64,000 bases of DNA, taken from Lachnospiraceae bacterium (GTDB lineage: Bacteria; Bacillota; Clostridia; Lachnospirales; Lachnospiraceae). Positions 36,412 through 44,593 of this stretch are shown here, in pieces. Each line of letters begins with the position of its first letter. Position 1 is the first letter of the stretch. The notes beneath the pieces were generated by a model that saw nothing but the letters and a program-made list of their open reading frames with translations, was not told the DNA's origin and searched no databases. The position numbers were made by a program, and so were the translations under genes. The DNA lies in assembly GCA_016282915.1 (NCBI GenBank), contig JAEELW010000084.1, positions 34,659-98,658 of the forward strand. The letters are read 5' to 3'.

Positions 36412-39400
36412 ATGGAAACGAAAGAAAAGCTCAGATATGTTCTTCTGACATTGATATGTATTCTTATGAATTACTTTGGCAGGCAGCTTGCGATCCGTCT
36501 GCAGCTGCCTCTCTGGCTGGACGTGGTGGGGACGATACTGGCTGCGTATTTTATGGGACCGGTACACGGAGCCGTTGTGGGTCTTACAAACAACCTGATC
36601 AACGCCCTCTGGGAGCCGACGATGCTTTATTATGCCGTGGTCAGTGTCGTGATCGGTCTGGTGGCGGGATATGCCGGAAAAAAGAAATATATCAACAGTT
36701 TTCTTATGGCAATGACGGTGGCGGTGGGCATCACCCTGCTTTCCGTGCTGATCTCCACGCCTATCAGCCTCCTGCTCGGAGAGCTTGATGACGGAAATAT
36801 CTGGGGAAAGGGAGTAAGGGATTATTTCCTGGAGATGAATCTCCCCCGTGTTCTGGCAACGGGCATAGGGAATCTTTATGTTGAATTTCTGGATAAAACC
36901 GTATCGGTATTCTTCCTTTATCTTCTGATCCGTATCCGTGAGTTCGTTTTGTCGCGCAGGCCGGAGAAAACGCCGGAAAATGAGAAGGCTTCCTCCGGGG
37001 ACATAAAGAAGGCCCTGCTCTTTCTTCTGATCCCGCTGTTCTTTTCCCCGATGAAAGTCCGCGCGGAGGACGAGACCTCCTGGATCCAGACGGTCTTTTC
37101 CAGCGATAACGGTCTGCCCTGCGGACATGCGAACGATGTGGCGGAAAGCGGCGACGGCATCCTCTGGATCGCCACCTATGCGGGACTGTACCGTTATAAC
37201 GGCAGCGAATTCCGTTATATGAACGAGCTGGAAGATGTGAAAAACGCGAACTGTCTTTTTGTGGACGGAGAAGGAAGACTCTGGATCGGCACCAACGATA
37301 ACGGCCTGGCGATGATGATCAATGAGCGCATCGTTAACGTGTACAAGGCGGAAGACGGGCTGCCTTCGGAATCCATACGCTGTATCCGTCAGGGGGACGA
37401 CGGCGCCTATTATATCGGGACGGCAAACGGTCTGGCGGTCCTTAAGCTGAATGACGGGATCAGCGTGAGCGCGGTGCTGGAAGAGGTGGGTTATGTCGCG
37501 GAGCTTACGGCCTGCGATAACGGTGCCATGGTCCTTATAAATTCCGAAGGAAGGCTTTTCCTGATCCGTGGCGGTGCCGTTGTGGAAGAGCATTCCGAAA
37601 CGAGTTACAGCAGCTGTTTCTGCGACAGCGACGGAAGCCTTTATGCCGGGACCACCGAAGGCACGCTTAAGGTCTTTTCCGTTTCGGACCGGCTGAAGGA
37701 GGAACGTGAGATCCGCTGTCCGGGCCTGAGCAAGATCAACAGTATCCGGGTCCGGTCGAACGGGGATATCTGGGTCTGCGCCGATAACGGTATCGGCCGG
37801 CTGATCGGAGGCAAGGGATTTGAGAAACCGGAGACCGGAGATTTCAACTATTCCGTGGAGAAAATGTGTGAGGACTATCAGGGAAACCTGTGGTTTGCCA
37901 GTTCCCGTCAGGGACTCTTAAGGCTCACACCCTCGCCGTTTACAGAGCTGTACAGGCTGAAGGGGCTGGAGGATACGGTAGTGAATACCACGGCGCTGTG
38001 GAACGGGAGACTGTATGCCGGTACCGACGACGGCCTTGATATCCTGAAGCTTTCCGGCTCGGGAAAGGTCACGGATGAGTTTTCAAAGCTGTTTTCCGAC
38101 AGTCGTGTACGCTGTCTGACCGTGGACCGGAAGGACCGCCTCTGGGTCTGCTCTTACGGAGCCGGGCTGGTCTGTACGGACCGTAAGGGAACGGTCACGC
38201 AGTTTGAAGAATGCGGAAGCCGTGTTCGTGTCTGCCGGGAGCTGGCGGACGGGACCATGGCTGCTTCGGGCAGTGAAGGACTGTTTTATATAAAGAACGG
38301 AAAAGTCGTGAACAGCATTCCCTACGGAGCGGATCTGGGCAGCGCTGCCATTCTCTGCATGGAAGAGGAGTCTGACGGCAGTCTTCTGGCGGGTACCGAC
38401 GGAAACGGCATCTTCCGCATCCGGGACGGAAAGATCAGCACCCACATTACGAAGGAAAACGGTCTGCCTTCCGATGTGATCCTTCGTATCGTTAAGGACA
38501 GTGAGGAAGGAAAATTCTTCCTGGTGACAAGTAACAGCCTCTGTTATCTGGAGAAGGATACGGTGAAGACCTTTAGCTCGTTTCCTTATTCAAATAACTA
38601 TGATGTGATCCGTGATGAGGACGGAGAACTGTTTGTCCCCGGATCCAGCGGCGTCTATGTCGTGAACCGGAACCAGCTCCTGAATGCGGAAAAGCCGGAG
38701 GTCGTTCTTCTGGATTCCCGGCTGGGACTGATGGGCAGCCTTACGGCCAATGCCTGGAGCGCCTATACGGAAGATAAACTGCTCTATCTCTGTACCGACC
38801 GCGGTATCTTTGCAGTCGATACCGATGCCTATCGCCCGCCGCGGCGTTCCTACCGTCTGCGGGTGAATGAAGTGCGTATGGATGAGAAGAGCAGCAGGGT
38901 CGAGCGCGGCCGCAGCTTCAGTATCCCGAGAGAAGTGAACCGTCTGGAACTGGTCTGTGAAGTGGTGAACTATACGCTGGAAGACCCCGAGATCTCCTAT
39001 TATCTGGAGGGACTGGACAACAGCTGGACAACGGTGCTCCAGAGCGAACTGAGTACCGTGACTTATACGAATCTGCCGCCCGGAGATTACAGTTTCCATC
39101 TCGCGATCCTGGATCCGGAAAACGGAGCGCTCCTGGAGGAGAGCATCTACAGCTTTACCAAAGAAAAAGCGATCTATGACAACGGCTGGTTCCGTTATTA
39201 TATGATCATCGTAGGCGGGCTCTTCGTAGGCTGGCTCACGGCCTATATCACCCGCAGACAGGTGCAGGGGACCATGCGTATGCAGCAGGAACGCCTGGAA
39301 ATGTCGGAAAAGCAGAACCGGATGAGCGGTGAGACCATCATGGCCATCGCAGCTACGGTGGATGCCAAGGACGAGCGTACCAGCCAGCATTCCAAAAGGG

Positions 39401-40002
39401 TGTCGGATTATTCCGTTCTTATCGCCAGGGAATACGGCTTTACGAAAAAGGAACAGGAAAACCTCCGCAGGGCCGCCCTGCTCCATGATATCGGAAAGGT
39501 CGGCATCCCGGATCGTATCCTGAACAAACCGGCACGTCTGGATGATGAGGAATATGCGGTGATGAAGACCCACGTGACAAGGGGAGCCGAGATCCTGAAA
39601 GGCCTTACGAGTATCGATCACGTAGTGGAAGGAGCGCGATACCATCATGAGCGCTATGACGGCAGGGGCTATCCCGACGGCTTAAAGGGCGAGGAGATCC
39701 CCCTTTACGGCAGGATCATCGCCATCGCCGACGCCTTCGATGCCATGACGGCCAACCGTGTATACCGGAAGAAGCAGGATTTTTCCTATGTATTGAATGA
39801 GTTGAAAAATAACCGCGGAAGTCAGTTTGATCCGCAGCTTCTGGATATCTTCCTGAAGCTCATCGAGGACAGGGTGATCGATGTGGAGGCTCTGTACGGG
39901 AACGGATCCGCTGCGGAGAAAGACGAAGAAAAAAAGGAAAGCCCGGCCGGGGAGAACGAAGAGAAGAATGATAAAGAACGGAAAGAAGGAGGTAAAGCCT
40001 GA
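36412..40002 (+). CDS. ECF-S-like/beta-propeller/Y_Y_Y/HD-GYP sensor phosphodiesterase
   Basis: A 1196-residue membrane receptor. Residues 1-180 resemble an ECF-transporter S component (LWLDVVGTILAAYFMGPVHGAVVGLTNNL). An internal signal-like helix (199-218) precedes an outside Reg_prop beta-propeller (about 225-830), rich in LWIGTNDNGLAMM-type blades, and a Y_Y_Y domain (about 835-918). A membrane helix at 926-950 leads to a cytoplasmic HD-GYP domain with LHDIGK (His1025, Asp1026) and HHERYDGRGYPDG (about 1077-1089). The HD-GYP should hydrolyse cyclic di-GMP. I chose ATG 36412 after GGGGGGATGAG. Co-transcribed with the BMP gene (TGATG overlap). Confidence 0.85.
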   Translation: METKEKLRYVLLTLICILMNYFGRQLAIRLQLPLWLDVVGTILAAYFMGPVHGAVVGLTNNLINALWEPTMLYYAVVSVVIGLVAGYAGKKKYINSFLMAMTVAVGITLLSVLISTPISLLLGELDDGNIWGKGVRDYFLEMNLPRVLATGIGNLYVEFLDKTVSVFFLYLLIRIREFVLSRRPEKTPENEKASSGDIKKALLFLLIPLFFSPMKVRAEDETSWIQTVFSSDNGLPCGHANDVAESGDGILWIATYAGLYRYNGSEFRYMNELEDVKNANCLFVDGEGRLWIGTNDNGLAMMINERIVNVYKAEDGLPSESIRCIRQGDDGAYYIGTANGLAVLKLNDGISVSAVLEEVGYVAELTACDNGAMVLINSEGRLFLIRGGAVVEEHSETSYSSCFCDSDGSLYAGTTEGTLKVFSVSDRLKEEREIRCPGLSKINSIRVRSNGDIWVCADNGIGRLIGGKGFEKPETGDFNYSVEKMCEDYQGNLWFASSRQGLLRLTPSPFTELYRLKGLEDTVVNTTALWNGRLYAGTDDGLDILKLSGSGKVTDEFSKLFSDSRVRCLTVDRKDRLWVCSYGAGLVCTDRKGTVTQFEECGSRVRVCRELADGTMAASGSEGLFYIKNGKVVNSIPYGADLGSAAILCMEEESDGSLLAGTDGNGIFRIRDGKISTHITKENGLPSDVILRIVKDSEEGKFFLVTSNSLCYLEKDTVKTFSSFPYSNNYDVIRDEDGELFVPGSSGVYVVNRNQLLNAEKPEVVLLDSRLGLMGSLTANAWSAYTEDKLLYLCTDRGIFAVDTDAYRPPRRSYRLRVNEVRMDEKSSRVERGRSFSIPREVNRLELVCEVVNYTLEDPEISYYLEGLDNSWTTVLQSELSTVTYTNLPPGDYSFHLAILDPENGALLEESIYSFTKEKAIYDNGWFRYYMIIVGGLFVGWLTAYITRRQVQGTMRMQQERLEMSEKQNRMSGETIMAIAATVDAKDERTSQHSKRVSDYSVLIAREYGFTKKEQENLRRAALLHDIGKVGIPDRILNKPARLDDEEYAVMKTHVTRGAEILKGLTSIDHVVEGARYHHERYDGRGYPDGLKGEEIPLYGRIIAIADAFDAMTANRVYRKKQDFSYVLNELKNNRGSQFDPQLLDIFLKLIEDRVIDVEALYGNGSAAEKDEEKKESPAGENEEKNDKERKEGGKA

Positions 40003-41210
40003 TGAAAGATGAAAAAAGCGGGATCCTCCTTACAGTCCTTACTTCTTTTCTGGTGCTGCTGGTCTTTATCTCCATCCGCATGAGCGGCGACTGGCCCGGA
40101 ACAGAGCGCGAAAAAGTCACGGCTGGTTTTATCTATGTGGGCGACGAGAGCACGCCTTATACGGCCAATTTCATGCGGGCTGCGGAGGATCTGCGGACGC
40201 GCTACGGCAGCAGGGTCCGTATCCTGGAAAGGTTTAACGTGGCCTATGACGATCCCTCCACGGTGATCCGTGAGCTGGCAGAAGAAAAATGCGACATCAT
40301 CTTTGCCAACAGTTACGGCTATGGAGAGGCCATGAAAAAGATGGCGGCGCAGTACCCGAAGATCCAGTTCTGTCAGGCGACCTGTGAGGATGCCAATCAG
40401 GAGCCGGTGCTGCCGAATTATCACAACTTTATGGGTGAGATCTATGAAGGGGTATATGTGACCGGCTGTGTCGCCGGGAGAAAGCTGCAGGAGATGATCG
40501 ATAAAGGCAGCATCCGGGAAGAGGAAGCAATGCTTGGTTATGTGGGTGCATTTCCCGTGGCCGAGGTGATCAGTGCTTATACATCCTTCCTTCTGGGGGC
40601 GCGGACCGAATGTCCCGTGGCCCGGATGAAAGTCTGTTATACGGGTACCTGGAGCAATTACATGAAAGAAAAGGAATGCGCGGAAAAACTGATCGGAGAG
40701 GGCTGTGTGGTCATCTCGCAGGATACCGACACCGTGGGACCCGCCGTGGCCTGTGAAAATGCGGCACTTCCCTATCCGGTGATCCATGTGAGTTACAATC
40801 AGGATATGATCAGCGTGGCGCCCACGACTTCACTGACCGGCTGCCGCATCGACTGGTCGCCCTATGTCTGTTCCGCGGTGGATGCAGTCTTCCGGGACGT
40901 TTCCATAGAGGATGAGCTGGACGCGCATATCCATGGGAAGGATGCGGGTGCCGGCTTTTCCGGCGGCTGGGTGGAGATGCTGGAGCTGAACCGGGTCATC
41001 GCGCCCGAAGGGGCGGCAAAGCTGATCAATGACACGGTAGAAGCCTTTAAAAACGGAAAAGTACACGTATTTCTCGGAGATTATACGGGAAGGGATCCGG
41101 AGGATCCTGCCGATGTCACAGACCTGCGTACGGAGTATAAGGAAAACAGCAAAGGTTCCGCCCCGACCTTCCATTATGTGCTGGATGAAGTGATCGAAGT
41201 GGTGGAGTGA
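40002..41210 (+). CDS. Membrane-anchored BMP/PnrA-like substrate-binding protein
   Basis: A 402-residue protein of the BMP (basic membrane protein) family, relatives of which bind purine nucleosides for ABC uptake. A single N-terminal membrane helix (about 9-26) has no lipobox. The binding fold starts VTAGFIYVGDESTPYTANFMRAAE, with CDIIFANSYGYGEAMKK, NFMGEIYEGVYVTGCVAG and GCVVISQDTDTVGPAVACE. No ABC permease or ATPase genes follow, so it probably serves as a ligand-binding partner of the HD-GYP receptor, with which it shares a TGATG junction. Strong GGAGG ribosome site. Confidence 0.82.
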   Translation: MKDEKSGILLTVLTSFLVLLVFISIRMSGDWPGTEREKVTAGFIYVGDESTPYTANFMRAAEDLRTRYGSRVRILERFNVAYDDPSTVIRELAEEKCDIIFANSYGYGEAMKKMAAQYPKIQFCQATCEDANQEPVLPNYHNFMGEIYEGVYVTGCVAGRKLQEMIDKGSIREEEAMLGYVGAFPVAEVISAYTSFLLGARTECPVARMKVCYTGTWSNYMKEKECAEKLIGEGCVVISQDTDTVGPAVACENAALPYPVIHVSYNQDMISVAPTTSLTGCRIDWSPYVCSAVDAVFRDVSIEDELDAHIHGKDAGAGFSGGWVEMLELNRVIAPEGAAKLINDTVEAFKNGKVHVFLGDYTGRDPEDPADVTDLRTEYKENSKGSAPTFHYVLDEVIEVVE

Positions 41211-41216
41211 GCGGAA

Positions 41217-41277
41217 AAAAACCGGGGGGACGGACCTGATCGTTCTGAAGAACCATCAGGTCCGTCCCCCCGGTTTT
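41217..41277 (+). terminator. Long-stem terminator after the HD-GYP/BMP operon
   Basis: A perfect 20-bp stem pairs 41221-41240 with 41255-41274, and flanking A and T runs can extend it. The loop contains a second small hairpin (GTTC/GAAC). A T-run on both strands suits the convergent gene at 41300. The GGGGGGACGGACC half-site is REP-like in appearance. Confidence 0.85.
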
Positions 41278-41299
41278 CCCACGGTTTATAATTTTGTTA

Positions 41300-41932
41300 C
41301 TATTGATTATTTCCCTGCTGTCCGCCGCCGTAAGCCGGGTCGTAATTGACATTAGCTGTCTGGCCTGCAAGAGGGGAGACATAGTTCGCAGCCTTTGTTT
41401 CGACTACGCCGCCGTATAACGGGTTCATGCTGGCGGCCGCACCGGCAGGCGTTTCACCGGAAGCAGCGAAGGCATGGGGATCCAGGGCGTCGTTTGTTTT
41501 TACGGGAGCGGCCTGTGGTGCCGCATAGGTATTGATGTTTACCTGGGGAGCGGGAGCGGCTTCGGGCTGGACCCTGGCGCTGCCTGCGAATGCACCGCGC
41601 ACCATACTGGAGATATCGCCTCCGCCGCCTGCACGGTCTCCGTAGGCGCCGTTAAAGTCGTCGGAGCCGGGGCCGTAATACTCTCTTTTCTGTTTTACGG
41701 GTGCGTTGACGGAAGGAGCAAAGTGACTGCGGGCCGCGCCGATGATCCATATGGCGGCCACGATCACCAGGCAGGCGATGCCGGCTCCAAAGAAGATGAT
41801 CAGTGCAGTACCTTCGATCCCCGTGGCCCAGGTGCCGCCTTCACTGAAAAACAGGTCATGTCCACCCATGACGATGAGGATCACTCCGACGGTCCCGAGA
41901 ATGATCGAGACCAGATTCTTCAGCGTTTTCAT
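41300..41932 (-). CDS. Small membrane protein with Ala/Gly-rich tail, unknown function
   Basis: A 210-residue protein with two N-terminal membrane helices (about 8-28 and 42-66). A low-complexity cytoplasmic or outside tail rich in Ala, Pro, Gly and Asn follows (for example QVNINTYAAPQAAPVK and YGGGQQGNNQ at the end). No known domain was recognised. A ribosome site AGGGGGGAACG precedes ATG. It lies downstream of thrH's opposite end and may be a separate unit. Confidence 0.7.
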   Translation of the reverse strand: MKTLKNLVSIILGTVGVILIVMGGHDLFFSEGGTWATGIEGTALIIFFGAGIACLVIVAAIWIIGAARSHFAPSVNAPVKQKREYYGPGSDDFNGAYGDRAGGGGDISSMVRGAFAGSARVQPEAAPAPQVNINTYAAPQAAPVKTNDALDPHAFAASGETPAGAAASMNPLYGGVVETKAANYVSPLAGQTANVNYDPAYGGGQQGNNQ

Positions 41933-41978
41933 AAACGTTCCCCCCTTTTAAGCTTTTTTATGAGTTTTCGAAAAGCGC

Positions 41979-42581
41979 TTATGATAATTCCTTGCTTATC
42001 GCATTCAGTAGATCCGGATATTCTTCAAAGGCCGGTAATTCGGGATGTTCTGTCTTGATGGCCTCCGTACTGCGGAAGAGAAAGCCTGCTTTTCCGGCAA
42101 GGATCATATCCAGGTCATTATAGCTGTCACCGGCGGCGATGGTCTCATAGCCGATGGACTGCAGAGCCTTGACCGTTGTATATTTGGATCTCTCCACACG
42201 CATCTTAAAGTCGCTGATGCTTCCGTCCGCTTCCACAACAAGACTGTTGCAGAGTATCGTGGGCCAGCCCAGTTTTTTCATCAAAGGAGAAGCAAATTGT
42301 GTAAAGGTATCGGAAAGGATCATGACCTGTGTAAGGCTTCTCAGCTCATCGAGAAATTCCTTTGCCCCGGGCAGCGGGTCGATCCCGGCAATGGTATCCT
42401 GGATCTCTTTCAGGCCCAGACCGTGCTCTTTCAGTATATTCAGTCTCCAGTACATCAGCTTGCTGTAATCCGGTTCATCCCGGGTAGTACGTTTCAGTTC
42501 AGGGATACCGCTGGCTTCGGAAAACGCGATCCATATCTCGGGTACCAGCACTCCTTCAAGGTCCAGGCAGACGATTTCCAT
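41979..42581 (-). CDS. thrH: ThrH-like phosphoserine/homoserine phosphotransferase
   Basis: A 200-residue HAD phosphatase. It starts IVCLDLEGVLVPEIWIAFSE with the nucleophile Asp7 in DLEG, where most HAD enzymes have DxDG; this DLEG form is characteristic of ThrH. Motif II is ILSDTFTQF, motif III is Lys in the MRVERSK region and motif IV is AAGDSYNDLDM. ThrH of Pseudomonas (about 205 residues) dephosphorylates phosphoserine and can pass the phosphate to homoserine. It is monocistronic with its own promoter. Confidence 0.88.
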   Translation of the reverse strand: MEIVCLDLEGVLVPEIWIAFSEASGIPELKRTTRDEPDYSKLMYWRLNILKEHGLGLKEIQDTIAGIDPLPGAKEFLDELRSLTQVMILSDTFTQFASPLMKKLGWPTILCNSLVVEADGSISDFKMRVERSKYTTVKALQSIGYETIAAGDSYNDLDMILAGKAGFLFRSTEAIKTEHPELPAFEEYPDLLNAISKELS

Positions 42582-42617
42582 TTCGGTGAGTCCTTTCTAA
42601 GCTATTTTACCAACTAT

Positions 42618-42646
42618 ATCATACCCAAAATGAAGCTTTGGGTCAA
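42618..42646 (-). promoter_or_regulatory. thrH promoter with inverted repeat in the spacer
   Basis: On the minus strand, TTGACC (42641-42646) and TATGAT (42618-42623) are 17 bp apart. A perfect inverted repeat, ACCCAAA (42623-42629) and TTTGGGT (42637-42643), fills the spacer, a likely operator. The regulator is unknown. Confidence 0.7.
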
Positions 42647-42689
42647 GAAATATTACGTATGAAATGTTAAAAAAATGGCATAGATGCCC

Positions 42690-42718
42690 TTTTCAAGGGC
42701 TTTTCAAGGTGCTATACT
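42690..42718 (+). promoter_or_regulatory. Weak promoter candidate for the prepilin gene
   Basis: TTTTCA (42690-42695) and TATACT (42713-42718) are 17 bp apart; the -35 match is poor. A short GCCC/GGGC hairpin (42686-42700) overlaps it. Confidence 0.35.
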
Positions 42719-42770
42719 CACAATCAAGGGGAAAGGATACGCTTTTTTTCGGCGTAGGGAGGAAAGCAAT

Positions 42771-43304
42771 ATGAGTAAGAAAAATAGCAAAAAAAGAAGA
42801 ATGGGCAATAAGGGTTTTTCGCTTGTGGAGCTGATCATCGTGATCGCGATCATGGCCATACTGGTGGGTATCGCGGCAGTACAGCTGATCCGTTATATTG
42901 AAAAGGCAAAGGTGGACAACGATCTGCGTACCCTGGATGCGATCTATCAGGCGATCGTTTATGCCTCGAACGATCCGGAGGTGGTACAGGAACCGGCCAG
43001 CATGGCGCTGATCGACAGTCTCAATACGGTCACCGCACTGGAAGATCTGGACGGGACCACACTTCTTGCAAAAGAGATCAAGGATACCCTGGACTGGCCG
43101 GATCTGAGCAAGAATACCTATTTGCCGTATTTTGAATCCTCTCACACAAGCGGTCTGGAGATTTATGTCCAGTATAAGGGCGGCGTGTATAATCCGCTGG
43201 CCATGTGGGCTACAACAACGGATTCCACCGGTAAAAAGAACACAAGTTACGCACCCAGCGACTGGACGCAGCTTCAGGCACAGCCTTGCATTGCGGTATA
43301 CTGA
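42771..43304 (+). CDS. Type IV prepilin-like protein
   Basis: A 177-residue class III secreted protein. The basic leader MSKKNSKKRRMGNKG is followed by FSLVELIIVIAIMAIL, with cleavage after Gly15, Phe16 to be N-methylated and Glu20 as the conserved Glu5. The helix is followed by a soluble alpha-beta pilin head with two late cysteine-poor strands. It would assemble into a pilus or pseudopilus, but no prepilin peptidase, ATPase or other pilin gene is nearby. ATG 42771 follows GGGAGGAAAG. It ends 6 bp before the HAD gene. Confidence 0.88.
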   Translation: MSKKNSKKRRMGNKGFSLVELIIVIAIMAILVGIAAVQLIRYIEKAKVDNDLRTLDAIYQAIVYASNDPEVVQEPASMALIDSLNTVTALEDLDGTTLLAKEIKDTLDWPDLSKNTYLPYFESSHTSGLEIYVQYKGGVYNPLAMWATTTDSTGKKNTSYAPSDWTQLQAQPCIAVY

Positions 43305-43310
43305 GTAACG

Positions 43311-43922
43311 ATGATCCGTAACATCGTCTTTGATATCGGTATGGTGCTGGCGGATTTCCGCTGGAAGGAGTATATGCTCAGGGATCTGGGTTTTGCTCCG
43401 GAGGTGATGGAGACCTTTGCCAAACGGCTGGTACTGGATCCGGTCTGGGATGAGTTTGACCTGGGCGTACGCCCTACCGAAGAGATCATAACGGAAATGA
43501 AAGAACGGCTTCCCGAATATCCGAAAGAGAGGGAGCTGTTCTTTTTGCATATCGAGGATATCGCGGCGTCCTATCCTTACAGTGAGCCCTGGATCCGGGA
43601 ACTGAAAGAACGGGGTTATGCGGTTTATCTTTTATCCAACTATCCCAGGGATGTCTTCCGTATTCATGAGAAAAAGCATTTCGGCTTTGCAGCACTCGTG
43701 GACGGAAAAGTTGTGAGCGGCTTTGAACGCTTGTCCAAGCCGGATCCCGCGATCTACCGTGTCCTTCTGGACCGTTACGCTCTGAAGGCGGAGGAATGCG
43801 TCTTTCTGGACGACCGGCAGGTCAATATCGATACGGCGCTTTCCCTGGGCATGCAGGGTATCGTCTTCACATCGTATGAAGATGCCCGCGTCCGCCTGGA
43901 AGAGCTTCTCAGATGCGGATAA
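43311..43922 (+). CDS. HAD-family phosphatase (YihX-like)
   Basis: A 203-residue HAD subfamily IA protein: NIVFDIGMVLADFRW (nucleophile DIG), VYLLSNYPRDVF (motif II), RLSKPDPAIYRVLLDRY (motif III Lys) and VFLDDRQVNIDTALSLGMQGI (motif IV). This arrangement matches YihX-type sugar-phosphate phosphatases such as alpha-D-glucose-1-phosphatase. Substrate is not determinable. Its last 14 bp overlap the end of trmB on the other strand. Confidence 0.82.
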   Translation: MIRNIVFDIGMVLADFRWKEYMLRDLGFAPEVMETFAKRLVLDPVWDEFDLGVRPTEEIITEMKERLPEYPKERELFFLHIEDIAASYPYSEPWIRELKERGYAVYLLSNYPRDVFRIHEKKHFGFAALVDGKVVSGFERLSKPDPAIYRVLLDRYALKAEECVFLDDRQVNIDTALSLGMQGIVFTSYEDARVRLEELLRCG

Positions 43923-44556
43923 GGTAGCGGTTGATCTTATTTCCCTGCGAAGAAAAGCGCTCCTCATATTCCGTCATCACATTATCTTTCATCAGTTCCG
44001 CATCCGAATGCAGGTCGCGGGTGCAGCTCACCAGCGTATAGCCGCTGTCTTTTAATTCTTCCAGAGCAAAATCAAAGAGCTCGTTGTTGTCGGTCTTGAA
44101 CTGGACAAAGCCGCCGGGGGCAAGGATATTGCGGTAGCGGTCGAGGAAACGCCGTCCGGGCAGCCTGCGTTTTGCATGCCGGTCTTTGGGCCAGGGGTCG
44201 GAAAAGTTCAGATAGATTCCTTCCACTTCGCCGGGAGCGAAGACTTCGCAGATGTTTTCGGCGTCCATGCGGATAAATAACGGCGGCGTATGGCCGTCCG
44301 CCGTCTGCGTCTCCGTCTTTTCGAGGGCACGGAGCAGGACGGAGGAGTACTTTTCGATCCCGATGAAATTGACATCCGGATAGCGCGCAGCCATCTCGTG
44401 GATGAAACGTCCCTTTCCGCAGCCGATCTCGATCCGGATGGGATGGTCGTTCCCGAAGCGTTCCGCCCAGTGCCCGCGGCAGGAGCACTCGTCATGAACG
44501 ACCTGCGCGCTGTCTGCGATAAATTCCCTTGAGCCCGTAATATTCCTTAAGCGCAT
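43909..44556 (-). CDS. trmB: tRNA (guanine-N7-)-methyltransferase
   Basis: A 215-residue SAM-dependent methyltransferase that modifies G46 in the tRNA variable loop. Motifs: IEIGCGKGRFIHEMA (SAM site), FIGIEKYSSVLLRAL, NFSDPWPKDRHAKRRL (TrmB signature) and FKTDNNELFDFAL. A GGAGG ribosome site lies ten bases upstream. It is divergent from dacF with only 37 bp between the starts. Confidence 0.95.
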   Translation of the reverse strand: MRLRNITGSREFIADSAQVVHDECSCRGHWAERFGNDHPIRIEIGCGKGRFIHEMAARYPDVNFIGIEKYSSVLLRALEKTETQTADGHTPPLFIRMDAENICEVFAPGEVEGIYLNFSDPWPKDRHAKRRLPGRRFLDRYRNILAPGGFVQFKTDNNELFDFALEELKDSGYTLVSCTRDLHSDAELMKDNVMTEYEERFSSQGNKINRYLIRI

Positions 44557-44557
44557 C

Positions 44558-44586
44558 TTTATTTTTTCCTCCGTATATCTTATAAT
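44558..44586 (+). promoter_or_regulatory. dacF promoter placing the start of RNA at the ATG
   Basis: TATAAT at 44581-44586 has a weak -35 (TTTATT, 44558-44563) 17 bp upstream. The ATG at 44594 is seven bases past the -10 box, and no ribosome site fits between, so the message would be leaderless. Confidence 0.6.
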
Positions 44587-44593
44587 CTATGCC

